64,000 nucleotides of DNA, from positions 11,399,699 to 11,463,698 of the forward strand of contig NC_049985.1 of the NCBI RefSeq assembly GCF_000003815.2. The letters are read 5' to 3'. Made by a program: the position numbers and the translations under genes. Shown here in pieces: positions 53,401 through 64,000 of the stretch. The notes under the pieces are model-generated. The model ran no database searches, had not been told where the DNA came from, and worked only from the letters and a program-made list of their open reading frames with translations. How positions within the stretch are numbered: the stretch's first letter is position 1; every line of letters starts with the position of its first letter. The DNA comes from Branchiostoma floridae (Eukaryota; Chordata; Leptocardii; Amphioxiformes; Branchiostomatidae).

Positions 53401-56400
53401 CAGCTGTCAGCACAGTTGAGGGGTTCCTGGTCCATGAATTGGACTGGCCTATGATCAGTCAGTACTGTGAGCAACCTGATATTTCAGAGGTGGAAAGGTC
53501 AGACCTTGCAAATGTGTTAGTTGACCCTTAGGCCATATGATCAACTTGGCAAGCCAAAATGATGGGCTTATGTACATAACAACGGTCTTAGTCTGTATTC
53601 TTCTCCTTCCTTTGAGTTTGAGAGGTAGGTACACTGACATCTCTCTTTTCACTACATGGTCTCAATTTGAGCTGTCCTTGCAGTAGTCTTTTNNNNNNNN
53701 NNNNNNNNNNNNNNNNNNNNNNNNNNNNNNNNNNNNNNNNNNNNNNNNNNNNNNNNNNNNNNNNNNNNNNNNNNNNNNNNNNNNNNNNNNNNCATTTTCA
53801 GTCTCAAAGCCTTCATGCATTCAAGTCTGTCTCCAAAGAGTCAGAACTTTGAAGCTTGAACTATGTAGAGCATGTATCTTACCTTTTATATCATATGGTT
53901 GTGAGATTTGGGGCAGAGCTAATTCAGAAGACAATTGCCCAGCAGAAATTACACGGAGGTGATTTTGTGGAAAATCTTTTGGGTGTACATAGAGATACAA
54001 GGAACATGAGGTAGTAGAGCAGAGCTTGGGACATTGTTCCCAATTGACTTACATATATTTAATGTACAGTCAAGTTGTGGCTACGCTTCAAACATTCGGA
54101 CTTTTCAACACATCCCCTATTGTGAGTAGGCGTGTTATCACTCTGTCATCAAATTGAATATGAACTGATGAACAGCTGTAAGGAATTCAGGTTACAAGGC
54201 GTAAGGGAAATTTGAAACGATATCGGTTACTTTTTTCTATGGATGTCTGAATTCACAGTTAGACAATAAGTACATAATGTACATTGTTAAAAATGTGGTT
54301 GAAAGATATATATATCCAGATATGTTTTCATTGACTGTCTACAAAAAAGTAAAGAAGGGATTCTCCAGGGAATATTATATAAAATTTTCTAGATAAATAT
54401 GTGGTAGAGTCCATTCCAAGACACCATGAGGGTTTTTAGGCGATATTTATAATTAGTCTAAATCATTTTGAATAAAAGAATATCTGAGCCACAATAATTA
54501 AATTATTTTCAAAAAATTGACTAAGAAAATACTCATCTATTTGAATTTCTTTGAATATTTTAGAAACATTTTGAAAGTAACTGTACAAAAATATCTTTAT
54601 TTAGAATAATTGTGAAACCTCTCTGTGATTATTTCACATTTACAAATATTTACAAAAAATGGTAAACCTGGCCCAAATGGTAGAATTAGTTTATTGCCCC
54701 CATAAAAGTAAGCCCCTATTGTTGCATCTGTATATTTTTAGACTTCACTGCTGGGCACTGGTGGATCCTTTGTGGTGGGCCATTGTTGCATGGCACCCAA
54801 CCATACTTTGCAAGGATGTGTGAATTGCTATCTTCCCAGCCCACCGAACCATTTACAAAAAATGGTAGAAAATGGTAGAAAATGGTAGAATGCTGTTATC
54901 ATTATTTAGAAACCATTAGAAGTATCCAATTTCACACCATGAATATTTCCAAAGTTTTACAGGACCAGGGAAATATTTATAAAGTTGAAACAGTGTTAAG
55001 AATATTTCTGAAGTATCAAATGTCCTAGACATATAATTACAAAACTTTAAAATCAATTCTAAACAATGGCAACAAACATCCGCATGGTGTCTTGGAATGG
55101 ACTCTATGGTGGGCTTTGTGCAAACTTAGAAGTAGTGCCTACCCCCTTGCAATTGTGACAGGGTGGTGGAAATGGTACTTGTTTCTCGATGTTTTAAGCT
55201 TGAGGGTGACTTCTGAACAGTTTCATACAACTAAAATGCACATTTGTGGAGTTATGGTTTTGGAGCTGAGGGGTTGCCGCACAAACCTGGACAATAGACT
55301 AAAACCACTGCGACAATTTTACCTTTGCCAGAATGGTAAGGTTAGGTTTTGGATGTGTTTGTGTGTCTGTTTGTGTGTTAACAGCATAACTCGAGAAGCC
55401 TGGGATGGATCCTGATGATATTTGGTAGGTGGGTAGGGATCGGGAAACGAAGGTCAAGTTTGATAATGGACCCCCTAGCGGCTTGCTAAGGTACAGTTAG
55501 ACAATAAGTACATAATGTACATTGTTAAAAATGTGGTTGAAAGATATATATATCCAGATATGTTTTCATTGACTGTCTACAAAAAAGTAAAGAAGGGATT
55601 CTCCAGGGAATATTATATAAAATTTTCTAGATAAATATGTGGTATGGTGGGCTTTGTGCAAACTTAGAAGTAGTGCCTACCCCCTTGCAATTGTGACAGG
55701 GTGGTGGAAATGGTACTTGTTTCTCGATGCTTTAAGCTTGAGGGTGACTTCTGAACAGTTTCATACAACTAAAATGCACATTTGTGGAGTTATGGTTTTG
55801 GAGCTGAGGGGTTGCGTAGCGTAAGTGAAGACCTAAATAATGAGATACCAATTATGCAAATCAACAGCTAATTTGCCTAATCAATTAGGAAAAGTACAAA
55901 AACCCACTGCATTTCATTATAGTACTTTCATCAAAGTTGTCACATATGTAACTGAGAAAGAGGGAAGAGAGTAAGGGGTGTATTTTATTTAAGACTGAAA
56001 GAGAATAAGTCGAGAATGGATCAAAGGATCATCATGATTTTTGGTATGCTGATAGCTTAAGTAATGCTTGATACAATTTGATATCGATTAATGGTACCTT
56101 GGGATCTAATTTGCATAATCAATGTTGAAATTTTATAAACCAACTCCAAGCATATAATTATAAAGAAAATGAAATGAGTAACGCATTTGTCTACAGACAT
56201 CATTCTACATAACAAACCTTGTTATTTGGCAAAGGTATGTTTGAGCAATAAAGTTCATTATGTTTACCTGCAGATTCCGAGATCGGAGGAAGCTCCTTGG
56301 CCAGCTGGCGGGCTCGCTCCTGCCGCCGCCGCTCCCGCTCCACTTCCAGCTTCTTCCGCTTGGTGGCTGTCTTCATGAGGGAAACGTACAGGGGGCGCTG

Positions 56401-57060
56401 GTCTCGGTTCATCTGTACCATGGCGTTGTTGTGCTGGCGGTACCACGTATCCAGCTGTGGCAAGGGAACGTGCAAACATTGGTGTACAATATTGCATTTC
56501 AAAGAGCCCAATTATTTGTGCAGAAGTAATATTTAGTGTAGTGCATTCTTGATAGAATTGAACAATGGCGTTTTGGGGAGAACCTCTTTGAACTGACGTA
56601 AAATAATCGCAATTTATGATTAGTTACATCACTGGGACATTTTTAAAGTAATAGAGGTTTTGAAGGAAATGCAAGTTACACAAAACTGTAGCCTGACTAA
56701 AATCGTGCTCCTAGTGGCCGACCTTACAGTTGCCACCTTCTAGACTGTGTAAACATAGCAGGCTACACAAAACTGATACATCGGAAAAAGGTATTTTACA
56801 TTTGACATTCTTACAATTCAAACAAATACAAACAGAAACAACTATCTATTTACGACAACCTAAGACAGAGTAGATCCAAGTGATGTCCTCACCTTTTTGC
56901 CGAGGTTCCTTTTCTCGGAGATGATGTTACTGAAGAGTGATTGTGACTGCGCCCCCGTGCGGGCGACCCGTGCCGAGTCCTGCCCGACAGCGGTCAGCAT
57001 GCTCTCGCTGCCCAGGAAGTTCTCCCGCAGGATCTCAAACGTGCTTTTATTCGCATGCAT
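50454..57060 (-). CDS. Unrecognised Lys/Glu-rich protein (549 aa, 5 exons)
   Basis: Exons 57060-56893, 56454-56268, 52328-51288, 51040-50890 and 50556-50454 have GT/AG borders and matching phases (0, 1, 1, 2), totalling 1650 nt with a TGA stop. An in-frame TAG 18-16 bases upstream supports the ATG at 57060. Exons 1-2 look ordered and helical (NKSTFEILRENFLGSESMLT, DTWYRQHNNAMVQMNRDQRP), ending in a strongly charged coiled-coil-like KRKKLEVERERRRQERARQL. Exon 3 is long, polar and largely disordered with Lys runs, then a more regular YEVTVYKKEANGDFTPEQKH and IYDYFKVPQRRERLTRQKL. The C-terminus is RIYHRPSELQDWQRKGP. No family is recognised; an architectural or cytoskeletal role is only a guess. 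The 3.9-kb intron 2 is packed with repeats and a gap. Confidence 0.78.
52605..52677. mobile_element. 73-bp hairpin mini-transposon with 8-bp target duplication
   Basis: The arms CATCCTCCTACGCAGGGACA... and their complement pair almost perfectly over about 31 bases around a short loop. GTGTAGCC is repeated directly outside both ends (52597-52604 and 52678-52685). An 8-bp duplication is typical of hAT elements. Confidence 0.82.
52743..53330. repeat. About 283-bp tandem repeat, two units
   Basis: CATAACTCGAGA...GGTGGGTGGGTAGGGG...GATAATGGGCC.CCTAGCGG occurs at about 52818-52920 and about 53101-53200. GGGCCCCCTAG-GGCT follows each unit (53035, 53317). The region begins TACCTTTGCCAGAATGG, which recurs at 55318. 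Confidence 0.8.
53693..53792. other. Assembly gap (100 N)
   Basis: Exactly 100 N inside the second intron of the 549-aa gene. Confidence 0.95.
54255..55277. repeat. Segment duplicated at 55493-55815, copy with insertion
   Basis: After removing the 698-bp element plus one TA, this copy is exactly 323 bases, the same length as 55493-55815, and nearly identical by eye. Confidence 0.92.
54407..55104. mobile_element. 698-bp TA-flanked DNA transposon (non-autonomous, mariner-like)
   Basis: It starts GAGTCCATTCCAAGACACC and ends with the reverse complement; the inverted repeat runs 22 bases perfectly. TA lies at both borders (54405-54406 and 55105-55106). The duplicated locus at 55643-55644 has a single TA and no insert. 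The interior is A/T-rich with no ORF of note. Class inferred from the TA duplication. Confidence 0.93.
55317..55492. repeat. Further copy of the 52.7-53.3 kb repeat
   Basis: It has TACCTTTGCCAGAATGG, CATAACTCGAGAAG, GGTAGGTGGGTAGGGA and GACCCCCTAGCGGCTTGC in the same order and spacing as the units at 52743-53330. Confidence 0.8.
55493..55815. repeat. 323-bp duplicated segment, empty-site copy
   Basis: It contains the two halves found at 54255-54406 and 55105-55277 directly joined at GTGGTATGGTGGG. Confidence 0.92.
56689..56765. mobile_element. Mutator-like MITE (TAGCCTG family), 77 bp, perfect 10-bp duplication
   Basis: The ends are TAGCCTG and CAGGCTA. The direct repeat CACAAAACTG flanks it (56679-56688 and 56766-56775). 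It lies in intron 1 of the 549-aa gene. Confidence 0.87.
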
Positions 57061-60000
57061 GTTTTCTTCCTTCTTCTAGCATCTTTGCTGACGAGAAGTC
57101 CTTGCGTTAAAGTTTTCCTTCCGAACGTCTTGAACTAGGCACTACATTTGGATTGTTGAGCTGTAACACCAAGAGTCCAGCAAATTCACGCTTCAGAGCT
57201 GTATCTCACTGTAACATAAAAGTCGTACGTTAGCCATAGCAGCGATTGTAACTTTTATATGTATGTGCAATAAACAAAGTAAAGGCAAATGGACACTTAA
57301 GAACACTAGCTATAGAATGAATGATACAGAGGGCATTCTCTTTTCCAGCTGTTTGATTAATACAACGAGCCATATTTGCGGAGATGAGAGAAGATACGAC
57401 CGGATACCAAGCTGAAATACACCTGCCATGACGAAACCTTGCTTACTGTCTGTTTTCAAGCGTCGGAAAGCGCATGATTCGTCTCGACAACTACTGTAAA
57501 AACACTTACCCCATAGGCACCTTTATTATACATGTACGAGTCAATGTATGGGTCATTACGGGGTAATTTGTATCGTCTAATTGTAGACTGATGAGACAAT
57601 CCTCCTTTGTCCTTCCCTTGTTAATTTATGGGTTTTGCGTCAACATGTACTGATCAACAGGAAGTCCTTTGTTCGACCTCCAAGGTCTGAACTTAAGGGT
57701 CTGAACCTTTCTTGGTTCACCTTAATGATGCCGATGGCACACGTAAAGGGTTCAATAGAGGTTAAAGACGGTAGAAAAAAAATCTTCAATGAACGGCGTT
57801 GCAAATCGACAACCTGGTTAAGCTTCTTAAATTGATACAAATTATGCAAAAGCCTAACAGTATCTGTTGTCTAAGATTGGGGCATTTATTCAGTACTACG
57901 TACTATTCTACTCTTCAATTAGCCATGCTTTCCATGCACAGTACAAATTAAAATGCACAAAGACACATCAAAATATGAGTACTAGTAGTTAATCCAGCGT
58001 TAAAATCCTGAACAAATATAGCAGCATCGAAAATCGCACGATCAAGTCGTTGTCGTCTCAGGGTGAAAACAACAGATTGCCCTTTTCTTGAACTCAATGA
58101 GGGGACAAAACACACACAAAAGACACTTATCAAGCAAAATATCAGGTACAAACTTCCTTCTCAAAATGCGTTACCACAACAACTCACCAAAACATGACTT
58201 CAGTCCGACTGATCAGTTCAACTGACTACGAGAAGAAGCTGGGGCGATGCGTACATTTTTCCAGAGAGAAACAGCAAGTCTCTGAGTTGGACATGGCGGC
58301 GTGGTGTGTCCATGGGGAATAATCCACCTGTAGGAATGCCTGAACTACACTAACGCCTGGCCACAGGGTGTGGGCGGGTGAATGGGCGAGGGGATCAGCA
58401 GAAAGACTCAATTACCCGATCACAAAGCAGTCTAACGAGTTCAGAGTAGGATTTAAGACCTTCAAATCCCTTAATCGCTTGCGGAGACCTTGTTGGCAAA
58501 ATAACATAAGCGCCTTTTCAGTACGTGAATGAGTTGTGTGGCTCACGAGAAAACGTAGGAATGAGGTTAAGACGATTTCATTTTGTCAGAAAGGGGGGTT
58601 GTCCCAGGTCTTCCTTCGTAATTTTCTAAAAACCTAACCCTCCCCAATATAAAGTAGAACAGTCATGTAAATTCGAAACCCTTACGATTGTTGTCCCTGT
58701 TGTTGTGTAAAAACTATGATTCCAACAACATCTTTTAAGAGTATTGGTATCATTACGAAGAAGGCCTTCTTTTCTTTCTAACTCTATACAGGATGATACA
58801 TTAACACTTACCGTCATCTTACTCATGAATTCGAACAGAACCTTCCAAACGTTTTCAGCAATCTAGCTCAAAAGAGACGCTACGATTATGGCTACTTCTG
58901 AAACGCACTACTCATGATTAGAACATGGCCACTACCCATCAGCCAATCAGAGCCCTTCAATTACTGTGTTTATATCTCCATAGTGCAGAAAAGTATGGTA
59001 CTATAAAAAATGTGTGGTACTATAAACTCATTAGCATGAAATAGAACCACACATTTTTCATAGTACCATATTGTAGCACCACTGCTTCGCCTTGTGCGCG
59101 GAGCGACCCTATTTGCCCATTGTTTCATGTTCTAACTATATTCAAACCATCAAACGGAATGCCTTCAGTGTTGGGATACTAAGAAATGGCCTCCTATTGT
59201 TTAGAAAAGGTATGAATAGGGATATCTTACGTGCAACAACTCATGTAACATTACGACAGAAAGCAAGCGAGAGGAAAAAACACCGTCTTGTCATAATAAA
59301 TTCTAATTTCCGGTCTTTTCGTTGCCTTTAAAGTTGTTAACGACTTTTTGGTATGGCTTGGAATTATGCGGTACATTTCTGTGACGTCCGTACGCGACGT
59401 TTGACGTAAATCGTCTACATTCTGTAACAGTTCCCATTTTCTGCCCCGTGTATGCTGATTCTTACATCTTAATAAGACATCTTTGAAGACCTATTTTACT
59501 TCAAGCGAAGTCCAGAATGCTTACGGAATCGATCAGCTAGACACTAGTACAGCTTGCGCTAGGAGGAACTAACGAGGAAAACACCTCTACTAGATGCACA
59601 CACGTACCTTTTTAAAACCATCAAATCGCTGTCTTCAGCAGTGACAAAAATTCCGATAACGCCGTATATGGCGATTTTTTCTTTCATCAGAAGTAAGATT
59701 GAATACGTACGTGCTCTAGCATCGCCTGGCCTAAGTGACATCGCATGCATGTACATGAGCTCAGGTGATCAAAGTACGTTGTCCTCACAGTCAATGACTC
59801 TACACATTTCTAATCACGCCTCTTGCGAAGATCAAACTACACCTCGCGGCACTCCGACCGCCTGTACACACAAACTACGGTCACTCGTGCTCCTGTGATG
59901 GGCACAGGGGCTATAATTAGGTACATACCACAGGATTTATTTACTTGTTTTACTTTTACGTGCCATAGGACACAGTTTCGCAGAAGTTGTGCAACATAAC

Positions 60001-60739
60001 TGTGTCATTTGGTTGGACGCACCTGTTTTTAAACAATAGTGTCACACAATTTGGACGAAGTTACGTGACCCGACTGTGAGTAACATGTCCATTGACACGG
60101 TTGGTTTGATATTTTTGTAAGATTTAAGATCATTTAACGTGTAAACAAGACAAACTTGACAAACAGGAAGATTTTAATGCAAGTCACGTCCAACAAACAT
60201 AAATTACCTAACTACTACCTGTAAATGGCAACTGCTTGTCGGTTACGCTTCGTAAACCTTGTATAATGGACGACCTCTCATATGAACCCTAAATCTGAAC
60301 CTAGATTTGAAAAAAGGCACAATTTGCAAAAGATACAGCTTTGTTATTGGTAATCGAATGACAGAAGATACCTTTGTCATATCAGAAAGATATAACAGAT
60401 TTCGTCTTAAACATAATTCACCACATGGAGTAAACCAGCATACACATTAAGCATTATTTGCAAGCTACTTTTTGTCTTTTTCTTTCTTTAATTCATTCAT
60501 TCATTCAGTCATTCTTTCTTTCTGTCTGTCTTTCTTCTCTAATTGCATTCTCTAGCATTTATCAATTATAACACAGGAAATGAAGTCACAAGCACGTGCA
60601 CAATGTCACCGATGATTATGCATTCCGATGCTCACGCCGGTGTCGCTATTTGTTCGCCAGTCCCACACGGTCCCGCGTTGGTCTCCCATCAAGATTAATG
60701 ACTACACACGGCCACCTGGCGACTGATCTGACTTCTCCG
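57061..60739. other. Non-coding stretch
   Basis: It contains the promoter side of the 549-aa gene, the hairpin at 58994-59070 and an ATTC/TTTC-rich microsatellite at about 60488-60535. No gene is recognised. Confidence 0.5.
58994..59070. repeat. 77-bp near-perfect hairpin
   Basis: TATGGTACTATAAAAAATGT... pairs with ...ACATTTTTCATAGTACCATA over 25 bases with one mismatch and a 27-base loop. Probable miniature transposon; no clear target duplication. Confidence 0.8.
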
Positions 60740-62070
60740 TGAACTTTGTACAAACGATAAGAAATGCCACACGTTTGAGGCGTTGAACGAGAAGTGTGAT
60801 AACTCTGACCCAGCCTGTTCAGACATGTAAACATTTGTTTGGGATTCAAACACTTGGCGGTGGTCATATGAGTTCGTACAACGTCGGACAACGTACGAGT
60901 AATACGTTCTTAGCTGGCTTCTCAGAAAACTTTGTACAAACGATAAGAGATGTCACATGCATTGAACGCGATGTGTAATAAGTCAGACCCAGCATGTTCA
61001 AACATGTAAACATTTGTTTGGGATTTAGCACACTTGGTGGTGGTCATAAGAGTTCGTACTGTGACAAGTACGGGTGATACTTTCTTAAAATAGCGATACT
61101 TTCTTAAAATAGCGATAGCGGTACATGTCTCTCAAGCATTCACCAGGGGTATCAAAATGTCACTCACAGCAGAAGGATGTAGGGTAGAGGTCTTTGTCCA
61201 AACTTGGCCTTGGTGATAAGTAAAACGTCAATAATGCTGTGTATCTAAAGATCCTGTCAAACCTTGATAGCCGACTACGACCTTCTCCAGACCATGGTTG
61301 CGAGTTAGTCGCGAGCAAGCTCTGATTGGTAGTTGGTCTTTGATAGTCGTCTGCACACCAGATTGTGAATTTTGACAAATCAAATACAGAAAACTCAAAT
61401 TCTTCTTGCGATCAGAACTTTGTTCAAACAAGAGATGTGAGACATTGAACGAGAACGTAATAACTCTGACCCAGCCTGTTCAAACGTGTAAACATTTGTT
61501 TGGGATTTAACACACTTGGTGGTGGTCATATGAGTTCGTACTGTTACAAGTAAGAGTAATACATTCTTAGCTGGCTTCTCAGAAAACTTTGTGCAAACGA
61601 TAAGAGATGTCACATGCATTGAACGAGATGTGTAATAACTCTGACCCACCCTGTACAAACATGTAAACATTTGTTTGGGATTTAACACACTTGGCGGTGG
61701 TCATATGAGTTCGTACTGTGACAGGTACGGGTAATACTTTCCTAAAATAGCGATACGTTTGTACATGTCTCTCAAGAATCCACCAGGGCTATTAAAAATG
61801 TCACTCACAACAGAAGGATGTAGGGTAGAGGTCTTTGCCCGAACCTGGCCTTTGTGATAAGTAAAATGTCAATAGTGCTGTGTATCTTAAGATTCTTTCA
61901 CACATAGTTGCGACTACGACCTTCTCCAGACCATGGTTGTGAGTCGTGGGCAAGGTAGTCCATCGGCTCTGATTGGTAGTTGGTCTTTGAAAGTCGTCTG
62001 CACCACAGACAGATCGTGAATTTTTTAAAACCAAACACAGAAAACTCAGATTCTTCTTGCGATCAGAGGA
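60740..62070. repeat. Complex direct-repeat array
   Basis: A unit of about 150 bases (AAACTTTGTACAAACGATAA ... AACATTTGTTTGGGATT ... CATATGAGTTCGTACTG) occurs at about 60742-60905, 60928-61078, 61420-61560 and 61587-61740. Two of these are followed by a second module of about 350 bases (61080-61425 and 61741-62070; ATCACTCACA-like start, AGAAGGATGTAGGGTAGAGG, CCTTCTCCAGACCATGGTTG). Higher-order period about 660 bases. Confidence 0.85.
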
Positions 62071-64000
62071 GCGAATGGGACAATAGGATGGATTCAGACA
62101 ATTGGGACTTCATTGACTGTTGAATGTAAAGGAAAATGTGTGAATGTAGGTTAACCATTGTTCGAACGGTTTTAAGGGCAGAGAATACTAGATGTTTCCA
62201 CAAATGTCCATTGACAACGAGACTACTGGGAGTAAACCCACAAAAACAACTTTTCTCTTAAGGGTTTCAAATGATCATTTTTTTCTAACTTTTGCAACTA
62301 ATGGTCCTAATGGACCTACCACTTTACTACACTGACCTAAAGGCCATGATCATAATATCCCTAACAGTTTTCACTAGGGCCACAGTATTATCTAATTTTG
62401 GACCCTCAAATCCGGCTTGCTCATTATACCTTTTCTCATATCCCTGCCAATGAATTTTTAATCAGACCATCATATCATCACGATAAGACGCCCGTCTTCA
62501 TTAAAATTGGAATTGTTGCTGCACTATACAGTCTATAGCGGCACAAAAGACAAATATATAACGTTACTGAGACGTCATGTCTTACGTATGACTAGTAATT
62601 CTTCTTTGGGTGCGACAAATGAAAACTGTAAACCTAGATATTATGGACTGATATTGTACTAGAATATTCGATAAGGGTTTGCAAATAGAACTGCAAGCTT
62701 ATGACACGTTAACGTTTGAAGACTGTCGAACGTAGCATTTATCAGGTCAGTTATAATAGGTTGATAAATTTGCGCGTGTACACGGAATAGATAAATCATA
62801 AATAGCGAGACATCGCTAGTTCATATTATTACCAAATTGTTTATCAAATTGTCTTAAATTGTTTTAAAAGGACAAGTTCAGTGCAACACCGTGCGGCTGC
62901 CTATAGACAACATATTTAATCGGGGTCTAGAAACAGTTTAAACTGAGTGGATAAAAATCTGACAAGATTTCTTGTCTTCGCTTCGACAACCATGTTTCCA
63001 TCCAACTACATGCCTGTAACAGACGATTGCTATGATTGCCAGACAAATGTTTATTTCATCATTTTGCTTGCTAAGATAACCTTATCATGACAAGTGTTTA
63101 TCAAGACTCCCGGGAGTTTATACGGACCGTTGGGACAAAATACCTTCACAAGCCGGACATTCTTGTTCAAATCAAGCTAAATTAAGGTTACCAGGACCGA
63201 ACATAATTCGCCATACCCGCCAGCCAATCAAACGTACCGTTACCGAACTGCGACGTAACCAAGACCGTAACGGGCAGCTATTACAACAAGGTGGCGATAT
63301 AAACGTTTCACCTGACGGTGTGCGTGGTGTTTGCTTCTAACGTGTTGGACAAGATCAATCCATATCACTGAACAGGCATATCTCCAACAGAACACATCAA
63401 CCGTTGGAAGAAGTCTTATAAAGGTATACTAGTAGCAGAAAAGGAATCTAACTCACTTGTGTTCCTGTGTCAGAGAAGAGAACCGTCTGCTGCTGTTAGT
63501 TTCCACGTGTATCCAGGCAACACAGCTGGGCTGGGACTGGGCAGCGCGGATTTTCTGCCGTATATGCCTCACGTACTTTTCCAGGGGGGTCACATGTGAG
63601 AACAGAGTTTACAGGAGTTACGGCATACTTCTGTCTCGTTGTATCACAGATTTGTGGTATGAAGCGAACGTCATACTGTTCTTGTCTTAGATGAAGATTT
63701 CACTGAAGACGTGGCGAAGCTGAAGAAATGTCCAAAGACGGTATACATATACAGGCAAAAGTGGTCCCCCCGGCTGAATGTGACGTTAGTATCCCAACCC
63801 GACCGCATCGGTTCGCGACATGTTTAGAGCTGCTAAACAAATATGCTGTCCATTACCAGTGTAAATACACTCCGCGGCCTATAGCACCGAGTCAACAGTG
63901 TATGAATGCCTGTTTGGACGGCTTATTTTGACTCACTTGTTATGCAGACAATGACGAATTAAGTAGTCAATCGGCATTAAGAAGAAAAGACGGGACAAAC
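62071..64000. other. Non-coding or unresolved end of window
   Basis: No recognisable gene. The frame at 63728-63931 (67 codons, MSKDGIHIQAKVVPPAECDV...) has an ATG and balanced composition with several Cys, but no family or splice evidence. It may be part of a gene extending right. Confidence 0.4.

Noticed and set aside
60740-62070. CRISPR-like or tRNA array interpretation of the repeats
   Set aside because: Modules are long, unequal and eukaryotic, with no short uniform repeats and spacers.

Overview
This is animal nuclear DNA with many introns. The gene set and the dense short DNA transposons suggest an invertebrate deuterostome. A lancelet (Branchiostoma) is my best guess, but it is an inference, since no species-specific marker was searched. 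Four runs of N (14523-14706, 21158-21257, 49540-49639, 53693-53792) mark assembly gaps.

Layout. 1-1706 (+) is the 3' end of an NHL-repeat protein gene. 3903-10788 (-) is a complete 16-exon ABCE1, the ribosome-recycling ATPase; I traced every splice junction and the frame closes at 600 aa. 12085-17364 is a 5.28-kb Tigger/pogo-type transposon with matching inverted ends, a TA target duplication and an apparently intact transposase triad. 18172-19899 (+) is a complete four-exon ANAPC10. ABCE1 and ANAPC10 lie head to head, as in human, and the transposon sits between them. 21384-23746 (-) is a three-exon 102-aa Cys-rich protein, and 24813-25880 (+) is a single-exon membrane/coiled-coil protein.

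26-34 kb is a rearranged block. It holds at least seven decayed histone H4-like fragments on both strands, duplicated short ORFs, a CCAAT-rich divergent promoter-like region and the truncated 3' end of a non-LTR retrotransposon.

34.8-57.1 kb carries three minus-strand genes in tandem: a 441-aa unrecognised Ser/Lys-rich protein (3 exons), a complete 428-aa membrane-anchored exo-alpha-sialidase (7 exons, five Asp boxes) and a 549-aa unrecognised Lys/Glu-rich protein (5 exons). 57-64 kb is mostly non-coding, with a complex repeat array at 60.7-62.1 kb.

The most distinctive content is mobile DNA whose target duplications can be read directly. There is a family of 68-113 bp elements with TAGCCTG-type ends and 9-10 bp duplications (Mutator-like), and a pair of about 300-bp elements with 5-bp duplications in ABCE1 introns. 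A 698-bp TA-flanked element lies in one copy of a duplicated 323-bp segment, and the other copy preserves the exact empty site. There are also a 73-bp perfect hairpin with an 8-bp duplication and a 1.6-kb foldback element inside the sialidase gene. The housekeeping genes act in translation recycling (ABCE1) and cell-cycle ubiquitination (ANAPC10); the sialidase acts on glycoconjugates. I saw no operon-like logic and no CRISPR array.
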